DNA from: Schoenoplectus triqueter
Taxonomy: Eukaryota > Streptophyta > Magnoliopsida > Poales > Cyperaceae
Reading direction: 5' to 3'
Assembly (NCBI GenBank): GCA_964058805.1
Contig: CAXKVV010001761.1
Span: 1-30,474 of the forward strand
Length of the DNA: 30,474 nt
Under the pieces are notes generated by a model. It was not told where the DNA came from. It was given only the letters and a program-made list of their open reading frames with translations, and searched no databases. A program made the position numbers and the translations under genes. Below, piece after piece: positions 21,544-30,474 of the stretch; position 1 is the stretch's first letter, and each line of letters begins with the position of its first letter.

Positions 21544-22916
21544 GTGTACTTCTAACATTTTTTTGAAGTAGCAAGCGAATAATCCATTATAATATTTTAT
21601 TAAATCAAATTGAAAAAAAATACAGATTCGATGGGAAAAAAACTCAGTTAGAGTTGAAATACAAACATCATCCCTAAATAAATAAAACAATAATAAAAGG
21701 CAGCAATAACTTGAGTCATCACACCAACCATCAACTGACTTGTTGAGTGTAGCACTTGCGGGGACACTGTGTGTGGGATAGGGTCAGGGCTGGCAAGAGG
21801 GAAGGATGAAAAGTGGGGTTGTGCTGGGTTGGCAAGTAGAACAAGTCAGCGGTGGGGATAAAGTTGGATAGAGATGATGGAGAAGGCCCGAATTGTTGTA
21901 TTTTTCTCATCTCATTCGACGTTGAGACAAAATGATATTGAGTGGAAGTATCTTATTTTATCAGTTTGATTCAAACAAGTGCAGTAGAAATAACACACTA
22001 TATCTAATAAAATAAGGCAGCACAAGGCTCAGCCAAGCATGCAGAGTATGGACTCAGCCCGGCACACGGCCCACACAACCGGAGAAATAAAGAAAGGTGT
22101 TACCATAATTTAACAGGTGTAACCAAGGGTTGGCCAGGATTGTGCTCGACTTGGCTTAGGAAAGCAAGGGCAATGAGACAGCAAAGGATAACAAAGGGGT
22201 CGGAGCAGAAAGGGCGATGAGGCAGCAAAGGGTAGCGAAGGACAGCAAGGACAACAAAGGGATTGGTCAGGACTTAGGGCAGCAAGGACGATGGGGCAGC
22301 AAAAAGGGTCTGTCAGGGTTGTGCTCGACTTAACTCGAGGCAGCAAGGGAGATCTGGGTGATTAGGCGTGGTGGCGGGCGATAATCTGGATGTACCAAAG
22401 TCTTGGTCGGAGATGATGGTGCGAGTGGTGTGGTAGATCTACTGAGAGAGAGGAGTGGATTGAGGAGTGTGTTAGAGAGGAGAAAGGGGGAGATGAGAGG
22501 GCTAGGGTGCGGATTTGGCGACGGTTGAGGTAGTAGTGGTCAAACGATTGAGGTAGGGTTGGAGCCTTTGAGGTTGGGGTAGTGGTGGTCGGAGGACGGA
22601 GGTAAAGGTTATGGTTGACGGAGAGCGGAGGCCGAAGGCTAGAGATAAAGATTTGGGTTGATGGAGGTTGGAGCCAGCAACTGAGGTCAGAGAAAGTGGT
22701 AAAAGATCGGGGTAGTGGCGGAGATAGTGGTGGGTGGTGGAAGAACCCTAGGTTTACTTATATTTCAAATCGATGGAGAGAGAAAAAAGAAGAGAAGAAG
22801 GCAGCATGAGGAAAAACGAAAGTCGGAAGTGGCGGGGGAGGTCGGCGGCGAGACCTCTCCGTCTAGGTTTTCTTTTTCTTTTGTCACATTCGTTGTCGTC
22901 GTGTACTTCTAACATT
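21544..22916 (-). mobile_element. GC-rich retroposed segment bounded by a 16-bp direct repeat
   Basis: GTGTACTTCTAACATT occurs unchanged at 21544-21559 and 22901-22916. The 1341 bp between is unlike its surroundings: the 22.1-22.87 kb part is G-rich on the plus strand and much higher in GC. Just inside the left repeat is a short T run, which reads as a short A tail on the minus strand. This fits a target-primed retroposition read on the minus strand. There is no long open frame, and I recognise no reverse transcriptase. It could be a non-autonomous LINE derivative or a processed transcript of unknown origin. Confidence 0.6.
22131..22355. repeat. Degenerate GGCAGCAAGG minisatellite in the GC-rich segment
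   Basis: Short units such as GGGCAATGAGACAGCAAAGG, GGGCGATGAGGCAGCAAAGG and GACGATGGGGCAGCAAAAAG follow each other. A larger repeat is also present: GATTGTGCTCGACTTGGCTT near 22139 recurs as GGTTGTGCTCGACTTAACTC near 22318. Confidence 0.7.
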
Positions 22917-23495
22917 ATTTAACAAAACTTTTGTTGCCCTGTGATTAGATAAGCATTAAATCACATTAAAGTAATATTGTAGTATGGTAATAATATATCA
23001 TTCACTCATTAGTATATGATACAAGATAAATAATGGTAAACAGATGTGTAGATAGCAGTAACAGCACATTCTAATTTTAGTTCGTTGCTGTTATGTATAT
23101 AGCAGTAACAGCACATTACATATTCCATTAGCTAGTCATTACACACAAGGGAAATATTCATTGGTATATTTGAGATGAGTTTATTATTTTTCCTTGAGCT
23201 GCAAACAACTTGAGAAATAAAAAAAAAAGTAGGTACATTTGCCATGAACTATAACTACAGACTTCCAGCATTTTATTGGATAAATATTATATAGATTGGG
23301 AAGTATGCACTGCGCGTCTGCAAGCTTCTATTTGACGGTATGACCCCTGACTTGAAAATACTAAATAGTTGCTTATTACCTATTAAAAAAATTACTTATG
23401 AAACAAAACGAGTTTGAACTAAAATATTTGGGAATACTAGTTCAAGTAATATGGTGAGCTTCTTTGAAAATAATAGAAAATTAGAATTTTAAACT
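22917..23495. other. Intergenic with one 18-bp direct repeat
   Basis: TAGCAGTAACAGCACATT is found at 23053-23070 and 23100-23117, and part of it (GCTGTTA) is inverted between them. Nothing else is recognised. Confidence 0.5.
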
Positions 23496-24096
23496 CAGAT
23501 TTCACTCCAATAATATAGTCTTCAAATAAATAATTAATAATATAAGATTTTAAATATATTTAATAAAAAATTAAAATGCTAAGTAATAATAAATTTTAAC
23601 ACATAATAATCTATAAATTATTATATAAAAAAGTTGGATCATTTTAACAGTTAAGTTTTACCTTAAGTATATTACACACATTATTTTAAATGATGAGAGA
23701 GAAATTATTTTATATGAATCTTTGGATTCAAGAAAAAAGTTGGATCATTTTTACAAGGGTGAATACCCTTGTAACTCGGGATTCACCCCGATAATATAGT
23801 CTTCAAATAAATAATTAATAATATAAGATTTTAAATATATTTAATATAATTTCACATTAAAAAAATTTAGACATAATATTTTTAAATGCTAAGTAATAAT
23901 AATAACTATAATAATTATTATTATAACAATAAATAGTATAATTAAATATAATTAAATGCCTAATAATCAATAAATTATCATATAAAAAAATTAGATCATT
24001 TTAAAAGTTAAATTTTACCTTAAGTATATTACACACATTATTTTAAATGAGGAGAGAGAAATTATTTTATATGAACTTTTGGATTCAAGAAGATAA
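23496..24096. repeat. Direct duplication of a roughly 240-bp AT-rich unit
   Basis: The first copy is about 23496-23737 and the second about 23782-24096. Both run from TTCAC(T/C)CC(A/G)ATAATATAGTC through ACCTTAAGTATATTACACAC to GAGAGAAATTATTTTATATG. The second copy is longer by about 76 bp of AT-rich filler in the middle. The spacer holds AAGGGTGAATACCCTT, a short palindrome. Confidence 0.8.
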
Positions 24097-25268
24097 AAAA
24101 AATTAAAACAAAATCAATGGTGGAGAAAAATGATGATGTGATAATACTTGAAAAAATAATTCAATTTGTATATTATGAATTGAGGCATTAAATATATGCT
24201 AAGCTCAGCTGGGAAGTTGACATGATTGAAAAAATTGAAATGAGTAGTAAAAATGTGGATATTTTATAAAAGACTAGTAACGAAAATAGGGTTCATTATT
24301 TATACGAGGAATATCATAGTTCCTAGTAGGTCGTCACTACCAAAAGATGAAGAGATATACGCAAAGCAAATATTGGAAAAAAAAATACGAATTGATAATA
24401 TCAAGACGGTGTAAGTAATTATTTAAGTTGTTAAGCCGTTCTGCATGTATATATAGAATAAATTAAAAAGAAAGAAGAGAAGAGAGTAAGAACAAAAAAG
24501 AGCATAGATAGAATATCCCGGTAAAAGGATTGTTTTTTGCTTGCTTGAGCTTGTTAACTACACAATAGAATTCATAAAAATGTTCTCACGCAAAAGACCA
24601 CATAATTTAATCTCTAAGCTCAAATGATCAGCCGAGATTTAATGTAGTGGTTAGCACACATATATACACATATGCGATTGATTAGACATTATGTTCTACA
24701 GAACTCAAAACACAGTTTTATGTTTCTTCTTGTGATGATAGAGTACTATTTGTGATCATCTTTCATTGGATGTGAAATATGAGGCTCACGCAATTGTGAT
24801 TACAAAAAAATATCGCGGTGTTGTAAATAAGTAGGCAACTTTCTTATTTAAGTGCACCTTGAATTTTGAAGTTCCAAGGACTACATTTAGAATAGATGGA
24901 GTGTACCTACCAGCAACTTTTTTATAAAAATACAGAAAATAATAATAAAATATTGACATTATTTTCTGTTGCTGATTCATACTTTTATTCATCTCAATAT
25001 TAATTTTTTTTTTGGAAGGTTGTGTTTTTAGAAATTATTTCTCAGAGAATTATGTCCTTCTAAAAAAAATACACAAAAAGGATACCTCGAGTTTGAAATT
25101 AATTAGTTAAATTAAATACCTCGAGTTCAGAAAATAATTGTTCCACCATCTTTTATAAATCAAGATATAATCAGAAATTTTATAAAAGTTGTCGTTGATT
25201 CAGCTTTATTTACAAAAAAAATGTACATGTGCTCATTTTAAAGTAAGTTATCTTGAAGGAATTTACAA
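24097..25268. other. Intergenic, nothing recognised
   Basis: Unique AT-rich sequence. A pair of GGATACCTCGAGTT/AATACCTCGAGTTC words near 25080-25130 is the only local repeat noticed. Confidence 0.45.
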
Positions 25269-25583
25269 TTCTTGGTCAGGGGCGGAGGCAACAGATGTTA
25301 GATTCATAATTTACATAAATTAGTAGAACTTATCATTTTTTTTATTTATATTTGTACGATATTTAGTTATCGGATACCTCTATAATTTTATTTTAAATAT
25401 ATGACCATTAAAAATCTAAATTGTAGACATATTTATGCTAATTATAAACCTATTTTATTTGTTTCTCAATTTGATTTTCAACGATTCCTTTTCTCTCTAT
25501 CATTGTAACGCATACTCATAAATTAGCTATTTTGATCTCTCGACACCCCAAATTCAAATCCTAAGTACGCCATTGGTCTTGAT
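25269..25583. mobile_element. Degenerate hAT element, CAGGGGCGGA type
   Basis: The left end CAGGGGCGGAGGCA and the right end CCTAAGTACGCCATTG are inverted copies with changes, matching the CAGGGGCGGA...CCGCCCCTG pattern widespread in plants. The flanks TTCTTGGT and GTCTTGAT match at six of eight bases. The element (25277-25575, 299 bp) is non-coding and old. Confidence 0.6.
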
Positions 25584-26115
25584 GTTTCAACTCTTTTAGT
25601 TGTTTTTGCGGTCAAAATTTATAGTGAAGGCAAAATGTGCTATAATTAAATTTTCGAAATATTTACCAAAAAAATTGTCATTAATTAGTGTCTTTCGCAA
25701 TAATTATTAAATCGTAGTAAGTAAGAGCATTTCGATGGTGAGATGTTTAATTTTGAAAACTTTTAAATATTAGTACTCTTACATCGTTTCTGTTTAAAAA
25801 TATTTGCAATTTAGAATTATAAGTTTTCTAATTATTATTTATTATTTTATATAAATTATGTTATTTTATGGACTGTAATTTTGAATAAAATATATTATGA
25901 ATAACATATATTTAATAACAAGCAGTTCAATTTCAACCTCTAAGCACAATATACAAATAAATAGTTTAATTTCTTTAGTGGTTACGAGGACCATGGACGG
26001 AGTCAAGTAGAGGCAAATGACAGGAGTGATAAAGGAAAGGAAAAGGACCATGTCAACCGACAATGGAATAGGTGCGTTGACTTTGAACATAGAGAACAAA
26101 TTTTGAAAGCAAATC
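25584..26115. other. Intergenic, nothing recognised
   Basis: AT-rich, with no coding or repeat signal beyond short A/T runs. Confidence 0.45.
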
Positions 26116-26119
26116 AAAA
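26116..26119 (-). terminator. Pol III terminator of the tRNA-Ala gene
   Basis: A TTTT run on the minus strand begins 4 nt after the discriminator base, the usual termination signal for a tRNA gene. Confidence 0.75.
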
Positions 26120-26122
26120 TTT

Positions 26123-26195
26123 TGGAGATGCGGGGGATCGAACCCCGTGCCTCTCGCATGCAAAGCGAGCGCTCTACCATTTGAGCTACATCCCC
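26123..26195 (-). tRNA. tRNA-Ala (anticodon TGC)
   Basis: Read on the minus strand, the 73-nt gene folds into the full cloverleaf. The acceptor arm GGGGATG pairs with CATCTCC, and the D-arm is AGCTCAAATGGTAGAGC. The anticodon stem CTCGC/GCGAG encloses TTTGCAT, giving anticodon TGC, which reads GCN alanine codons. The T-arm is CGGGGTTCGATCCCCCG. It has no intron and no encoded CCA, as in nuclear genes. The internal Pol III A box (TAGCTCAAATGG) and B box (GGTTCGATCCC) are intact, so it is probably functional. Confidence 0.96.
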
Positions 26196-27389
26196 TTTCG
26201 ATCTAGTGAATAAAGTCTCTTCTAATCTTTAACTGTGGATGTAATTTGTCCACATATTCTATTTTGTATTTTACAACTCAATTTCTAAATTTAAAAAATA
26301 TCACGATTCCTGGAAGTCTAGAACATTATAAAATATCACTATTTTTCTATAAAAGATTGCATACAAAAAGCTGTCTTAAAGTATGGACAGTTGGACACAG
26401 TTAAAATCATTGAACGAGTATTTAGAAAAAAAAAAGAATGAAATTTGATTTTTTTTTTTAAATCATAATACTGCGTACTTACATCAAAGTTTTCTAAAAA
26501 TATATTGGAATTATCTGATAAAAGTTTTCTTTGAATGCGGAAAATGAACGATACTAAAGAAACCAAATTTTATAATTCAATCTTCCAGACTGCATGTGAA
26601 ACTAATGAGGCTCAGAGACCCATACAGACACTTGGCCCAGTCCAAGTACACAAATCCATTTATATCACAATCGATACTGTGATTTGCATTCCCGCCTCAA
26701 CACATTTGGCCCGGCCCGGCCCATCCCAGCCCAGCCCGGCCCGGCCCTTGGCCACAATTTTAACCCAATCAATGCGGATCTTGAATGGCAGACTAATTTG
26801 AACGAAGAATGATGTTGTGGTGATTTGCTTTCACGGTTTCACCTCATCGTATACATATTAAAAATAATAATTCTCAAAATTAAAAGGAACTTCACATAAA
26901 AGATCAAAATTCAGAATAATTAATGTTCGCCTAGGAAAATATTTTTACGTGTTAAATGAACTAACATGTATATGGTAGGTTATATATTCAAAGTCTACAT
27001 AGAATATTCATTAATAAATATTTGAATTGAAAAGTCTAATCTCTGTTGTTATCTTAAAAAATTAAATTATTCTCTTACTTTATTTTCATATAGGGCACGT
27101 TTGGCACTTGGTGGAATAACAAAAATTAGAATAGAATAGCTATTCCGACGAATTAATTTGTCAAATGAATTTTAGACTAAGTAGAAGAGTGTTAATCTGG
27201 TATACCAAGTTATAGGTGGTATACTAGATTATCTCTCATTAGAATAGTAATTATTGTTAGATTATGTTGTATTATATTATTATATTATATTATATTATAT
27301 TATTATATTATAATTATAATTATTATTATATTATGATTATAATTATATTATATTATTATATTATAATTATAATTATTATTATGATTTAT
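26196..27389. other. Intergenic, with a GGCCC-rich patch and TA-rich tract
   Basis: At 26708-26747 there is a run of GGCCC/AGCCC pentamers in otherwise AT-rich DNA. Near 27095, GGGCACGTTTGGCAC followed by GAATAGCTATTCC resembles one end of a common plant terminal-repeat element, but I found no matching second end. The stretch 27255-27395 is a TATTA/TAATTA low-complexity tract. Confidence 0.45.
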
Positions 27390-27640
27390 TATAATATTAT
27401 TATGATTTTGAAAATCAACACTAAAATAATAATAAAATATTAAATTATAGTTGCTGATTTTCAAAAATCCAAAACAAATACTTAGAAAACTCAAAATACA
27501 ATAAATTTTTGTATCCCCTAGTATTTTGATATGAAAAATTTAATGAGAATGATAATTTTGAGTTTCGAACGTGTTACAATAGAATTTGAGCCGTATACAC
27601 TTGAGCTCAAAATGCAAACGTTTTCACAATAGTCTAACTC
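27390..27640. mobile_element. Half foldback element (F), right arm only
   Basis: The tract TGATTTTCAAAAATCC, AAATTTTTGTATCCC and AATTTAATGAGAATGATAA follows the right arm of the element at 28983-29390 in the same order. Its outer end CACAATAGTCTAACTC matches, at 13 of 16 bases, the outer end CACCATAGCCTAATTC of the GCTTTGCAAAGC family. It ends directly at a TATATATA run. No left arm is visible; the left edge is approximate. Confidence 0.55.
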
Positions 27641-27666
27641 TATATATAGAGAGAGATATATATATA

Positions 27667-28062
27667 GCTTATGGTGTTTTCAAAAATAAAAAAACGTTAT
27701 TGTTTCGGAGTGAGATTTCATATCTCGAGATCTCAAATGGTCAATCTAAGTTGCTCAATAATTTCTTCATGTTAAAATCTTGTAGGATATTAAATTTCAT
27801 GATTTTTTGAGCTTTCTAACTATTTTGTATATTATTTTAAAAAACAGCCCTGAAATAGGCTAATTTCTTTTATTAAACAGGGTTATTTTTAAAATAATTT
27901 AAAAAATAGTTAGAAAGCTTTAAAAATCATGAAATTTAATAACCTATAAGATTTTGATATGAAGAGATTCTTGAGCAACTTAGATTGACCATTTGAGATC
28001 TCAGGATATGAAATCTCACACCGAAGCAACAATAGTTTTTTGCTTTGCAAAGCATCATAAGC
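27667..28062. mobile_element. Foldback element (E) between microsatellites
   Basis: It starts GCTTATGGTGTTTTCAAA and ends TTTGCAAAGCATCATAAGC. The arms, about 160 bp, pair closely: for example AGATCTCAAATGGTCAATCT is matched by its inverse, and AAATTTCATGATTTTT by AAAAATCATGAAATTT. The loop (about 27825-27890) carries AAATAGGCTAATTTC. There is (TA)n on the left and (TG)n then (TA)n on the right. It is non-coding. A transcript would form a long hairpin. Confidence 0.85.
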
Positions 28063-28100
28063 TATGTGTGTGTGTGTGTGTGTATGTATATATATATGTA
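28063..28100. repeat. (TG)n-(TA)n microsatellite between foldback elements
   Basis: A TG run followed by TATGTATATATATATG, with no other sequence between the two neighbouring elements. Confidence 0.9.
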
Positions 28101-28507
28101 GAGTCCGACTATGGTGCTTTGCAAAGCACGGAGGCGTTGTGTGTTTTGCGCTCTATTTTTAATTTCAAGTCAGAAATAATCGATCCAAACCGTTCAATCT
28201 AATACTCATATCAAAATCTATTAGTAAACTAAATTTCATATTTTTAGATTTTTTTTTTGCTATTTTTTTCTGGTGAGGAGAACATGACTTGATCTGAGAA
28301 TTCTTGTTCATCCAAAAATAATAGTTTTTTCTCTATCCAAAAAAATAGCAAATGAATTCCAAAAAAATATAAAATTTGATTTACTAATAGATTTTGATAT
28401 GGAGATTAGATTGAGCGGTTTAGATTAATCATTTTTGACTTAAAATTAATAATAGAGCGCAAATCACACAATACTCTTGCACTTTGCAAAGCACCATAGC
28501 CTAATTC
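28101..28507 (+). mobile_element. Foldback element, GCTTTGCAAAGC family, copy C1
   Basis: It starts GAGTCCGACTATGGTGCTTT and ends AAAGCACCATAGCCTAATTC. The arms are about 165 bp (for example CAATCTAATACTCATATC against its inverted partner). The loop of about 75 bp includes AACATGACTTGATCTGAG. A perfect 16-bp palindrome, GTGCTTTGCAAAGCAC, lies at 28114-28129, and a one-base variant near the right end. It is non-coding and flanked on both sides by TA repeat. Confidence 0.9.
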
Positions 28508-28521
28508 TATATATGTATATA

Positions 28522-28925
28522 GAGTCCAACTATGGTGTTTTGCAAAGCACAAAGGTATTGTGTATTTTACGCTCTATTTTTAATTACAAGTCAGAAATAA
28601 TCGATCTGAACCGTTCAATCTAATATTCATATAAAAATCTATTAGTAAACCAAATTTTATATTTTTTATAATTTTTTTGCTATTTTTTCGGATGAGGAGA
28701 AAATGACTTGATTTAAGAATTCTGGTTCATCCAAAAATGATGATTTTTCCCCTATCCAAAAAAATAGCAAATAAATTCCAAAAAATATAAAATTTGGTTT
28801 ACTAATAGATTTTGATATGGAGATTAGATTGAGCAGTTTGGATCGATCATTTCTAACTTAAAATTAAAAATAGAGCGCAAAGCACACGACGCTTTTGTGC
28901 TTTGTAAAGCACCATAGCCTAATTC
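28522..28925 (+). mobile_element. Foldback element, GCTTTGCAAAGC family, copy C2
   Basis: It has the same layout, orientation, arms and loop as C1, from GAGTCCAACTATGGTG to CACCATAGCCTAATTC. The 14-bp spacer to C1 is TATATATGTATATA-like. Both terminal palindromes have one changed base. The two copies differ at scattered sites, so they are separate insertions or an old duplication. Confidence 0.9.
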
Positions 28926-28929
28926 TATG

Positions 28930-28980
<51 letters not shown>
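28926..28980. repeat. (TA)n-(GA)n microsatellite between foldback elements
   Basis: A TA run to about 28955 is followed by a GA run to 28980. Confidence 0.9.
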
Positions 28981-28982
28981 TG

Positions 28983-29390
28983 GAGATACCGTGAGCTTAA
29001 GCTCACGGAGGCCTTCCGTGAGCTTAACTCAAAAAATATATTAAATCATCTCAAAATTTTAATTTATCATTCTCATTAAATTCTTTATATAAAAATCTTG
29101 TGGGATGCAAAAATTTGGAGTGTTTTGAGCTTTTTAAGTCACCTTTTTTAATTTTTTAAAATGATGTTCAAGTATTGAATATATTATTATTATTATTATT
29201 TTTAGAGTTGATTTTCAAAAATTAAAAACCATAACTTAAAAAGCTCAAAACGCTCCAAATTTTTGCATCCCATGAGATTTTCATATAAAGAATTTAATGA
29301 AAATGATAAATTAAAATTTCGAAATGATTTGATATATTTTTTGAGTTAATCTCACGGAAGGTCTTCGTGAGCTTAAGCTCACGGTATCTC
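28983..29390. mobile_element. Foldback element (D), GTGAGCTTAAGCTCAC family
   Basis: It begins GAGATACCGTGAGCTTAAGC and ends with the inverse GTATCTC. The arms are about 170 bp and include TTTAATTTATCATT and GGGATGCAAAAATTTGGAG with inverted partners. A perfect 16-bp palindrome, GTGAGCTTAAGCTCAC, sits at 28991-29006 and again at 29367-29382. On the left it overlaps a second palindrome centred on AGGCCT. Its arms share the order of motifs (ATATAAAAATCTTGTGGGAT, TTTTGAGCTTT) with element E. It is non-coding. Confidence 0.9.
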
Positions 29391-29409
29391 TACCCTATAT
29401 ATATATATA

Positions 29410-29813
29410 GTCTGACTACGGTGCTTTGCAAAGCACAAGAGCATTGTGTGCTTTGTACTCTATTATTAATTTCAAATCAGAAATGATCGATCCAAACCGT
29501 TCAATTTAATCTTCATATAAAAATCTATTAGAAAACCAAAATTTATATTTTTTTTAGAATTTTTTTGCTATTTTTTCTGGTGAGGAGAAATTGGCTTGAT
29601 ATGAGAATTTTGGTTCATCCATAAATGACGGTTTTTCTCCTATCCAAAAAAATAGCAAATGAATTCTAAAAAATATAAAATTTGGTTTACTAGTAGATTT
29701 TTATATGAAGATTAGATTGAGTGGTTTAGATCGATCATATCTGACTTAAAATTAATAATACAGCGCAAAGCACACAACGCTCTTGTGCTTTACAAAGCAC
29801 CATAGCCTAATTC
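29410..29813 (+). mobile_element. Foldback element, GCTTTGCAAAGC family, copy C3
   Basis: It has the same family and orientation as C1 and C2, from GTCTGACTACGGTGC to CACCATAGCCTAATTC, with the left palindrome intact at 29421-29436. It is separated from element D by a short TA repeat and followed by (TA)n at 29814-29832. Confidence 0.9.
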
Positions 29814-29832
29814 TATATATATATATATATAT

Positions 29833-30474
29833 TAGTGGAACTGTTTATATACACCAAAAAGAAAGAAATTTTGATTAATGAATAAGATATCTACATTTCT
29901 AGTGCAAGGAAACAAGGAATATGCTAGGCTAATAATTATGAACACTTTAATATTCAAGTGAACTACACAATTTGCCGATACAAGAAAAACAAATTCAAGT
30001 TAATATACTAAGAAAAGGCTAATATTCATGTGCATGTCTGAAACTCTGAATTGATGTGGCCGACATAAAATGCTGCAATAGTTTATCTCATGTAAAATGT
30101 AAATTAATATTGTTTTCTGTTTAATAAAATTTGAAATTCTAATAGAAGAAGAGGTTACTTTGATTTTAAAATGGAAGTATTTTTTTTATTTGACACAACA
30201 AAAGGGTTTCTTTACATTTTACAATTTCATAGTAAAAAATAAAGAAAAGAAGATGTTTTGTAATTATGTAAAAATTGCAAAATATTTTTTTAAATTTAGT
30301 TTAAAATAAATGGAGATACGGGAAATCTAATGTTAGTGTAGGGGGTCTTCGTTCATGTTTTCCTTTTGCACATATGGAAATATTAAATAAGAAAAATAAA
30401 ATCAACCACCCTCTACGTGGACTCATCCTCACTTTGCATGTGCAAGCCCGCATTCATTTTGGTTCTTGTGGGCA
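29833..30474. other. Intergenic, nothing recognised
   Basis: AT-rich to the window edge, with no coding region, RNA gene or repeat boundary seen. Confidence 0.45.

Noticed and set aside
22110..22346. Pro/Cys-rich 78-codon open frame on the minus strand
   Set aside because: It comes from the GGCAGCAAGG minisatellite and has no family resemblance.
26123..26195. tRNA-derived SINE head
   Set aside because: The cloverleaf is intact with a terminator straight after it, and no SINE body follows.
27095..27180. GGGCACGTTTGG end of a possible transposon
   Set aside because: No second end or target duplication could be found.
27993..29006. Short open frames in the foldback cluster
   Set aside because: Those at 27993-28202 and 28824-29006 are translations of element arms and microsatellites; their shared C-terminal words merely reflect repeat copies.

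Overview
The window is nuclear DNA of a flowering plant. It is AT-rich, with genes split by introns carrying GT/AG borders, a plant-type AP2 gene with a 9-nt micro-exon, a eukaryotic tRNA gene without encoded CCA, and dense hAT, Mutator, LINE and copia debris. A monocot is possible, but I cannot place the species.

Left third (1-11.7 kb): two protein genes lie head-to-tail on the minus strand. The first, 1607-4643, has four exons that I could splice in frame into a 358-residue secreted GDSL (SGNH) hydrolase-like protein. The serine block is present, but serine stands where the catalytic histidine should be. The second, 5930-11496, has seven exons that splice into a 359-residue WRINKLED1-type double-AP2 transcription factor, including a 9-nt micro-exon that gene finders usually miss. 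WRI1 factors switch on glycolytic and fatty-acid-synthesis genes. The GDSL neighbour may also act on lipids or esters, but a functional link is only a guess. A copia LTR fragment in inverted orientation sits at the window's left edge.

Middle (11.7-24.1 kb): nested mobile elements. A hAT MITE with an 8-bp target duplication sits just upstream of the WRI1-like TATA box. A tandem array of about 280-bp units is split by a second copy of that hAT MITE, itself invaded by a foldback element, and by a different hAT-like element that contains a copia solo LTR. Next come a 5'-truncated RTE-type LINE with 16-bp target duplications, a very AT-rich terminal-repeat element, a Mutator-type foldback MITE with 9-bp duplications, and a GC-rich island bounded by a perfect 16-bp direct repeat.

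Right third (24.1-30.5 kb): one intact tRNA-Ala(UGC) gene on the minus strand, a small degenerate hAT element, and a cluster of six related foldback elements (27.39-29.81 kb). They stand end to end and are separated only by (TA)n, (TG)n or (GA)n microsatellite. Their arms are about 160-170 bp, and four of the six carry a 16-bp palindrome, exact or nearly so, near their ends. This cluster is the strongest candidate in the window for something poorly described.
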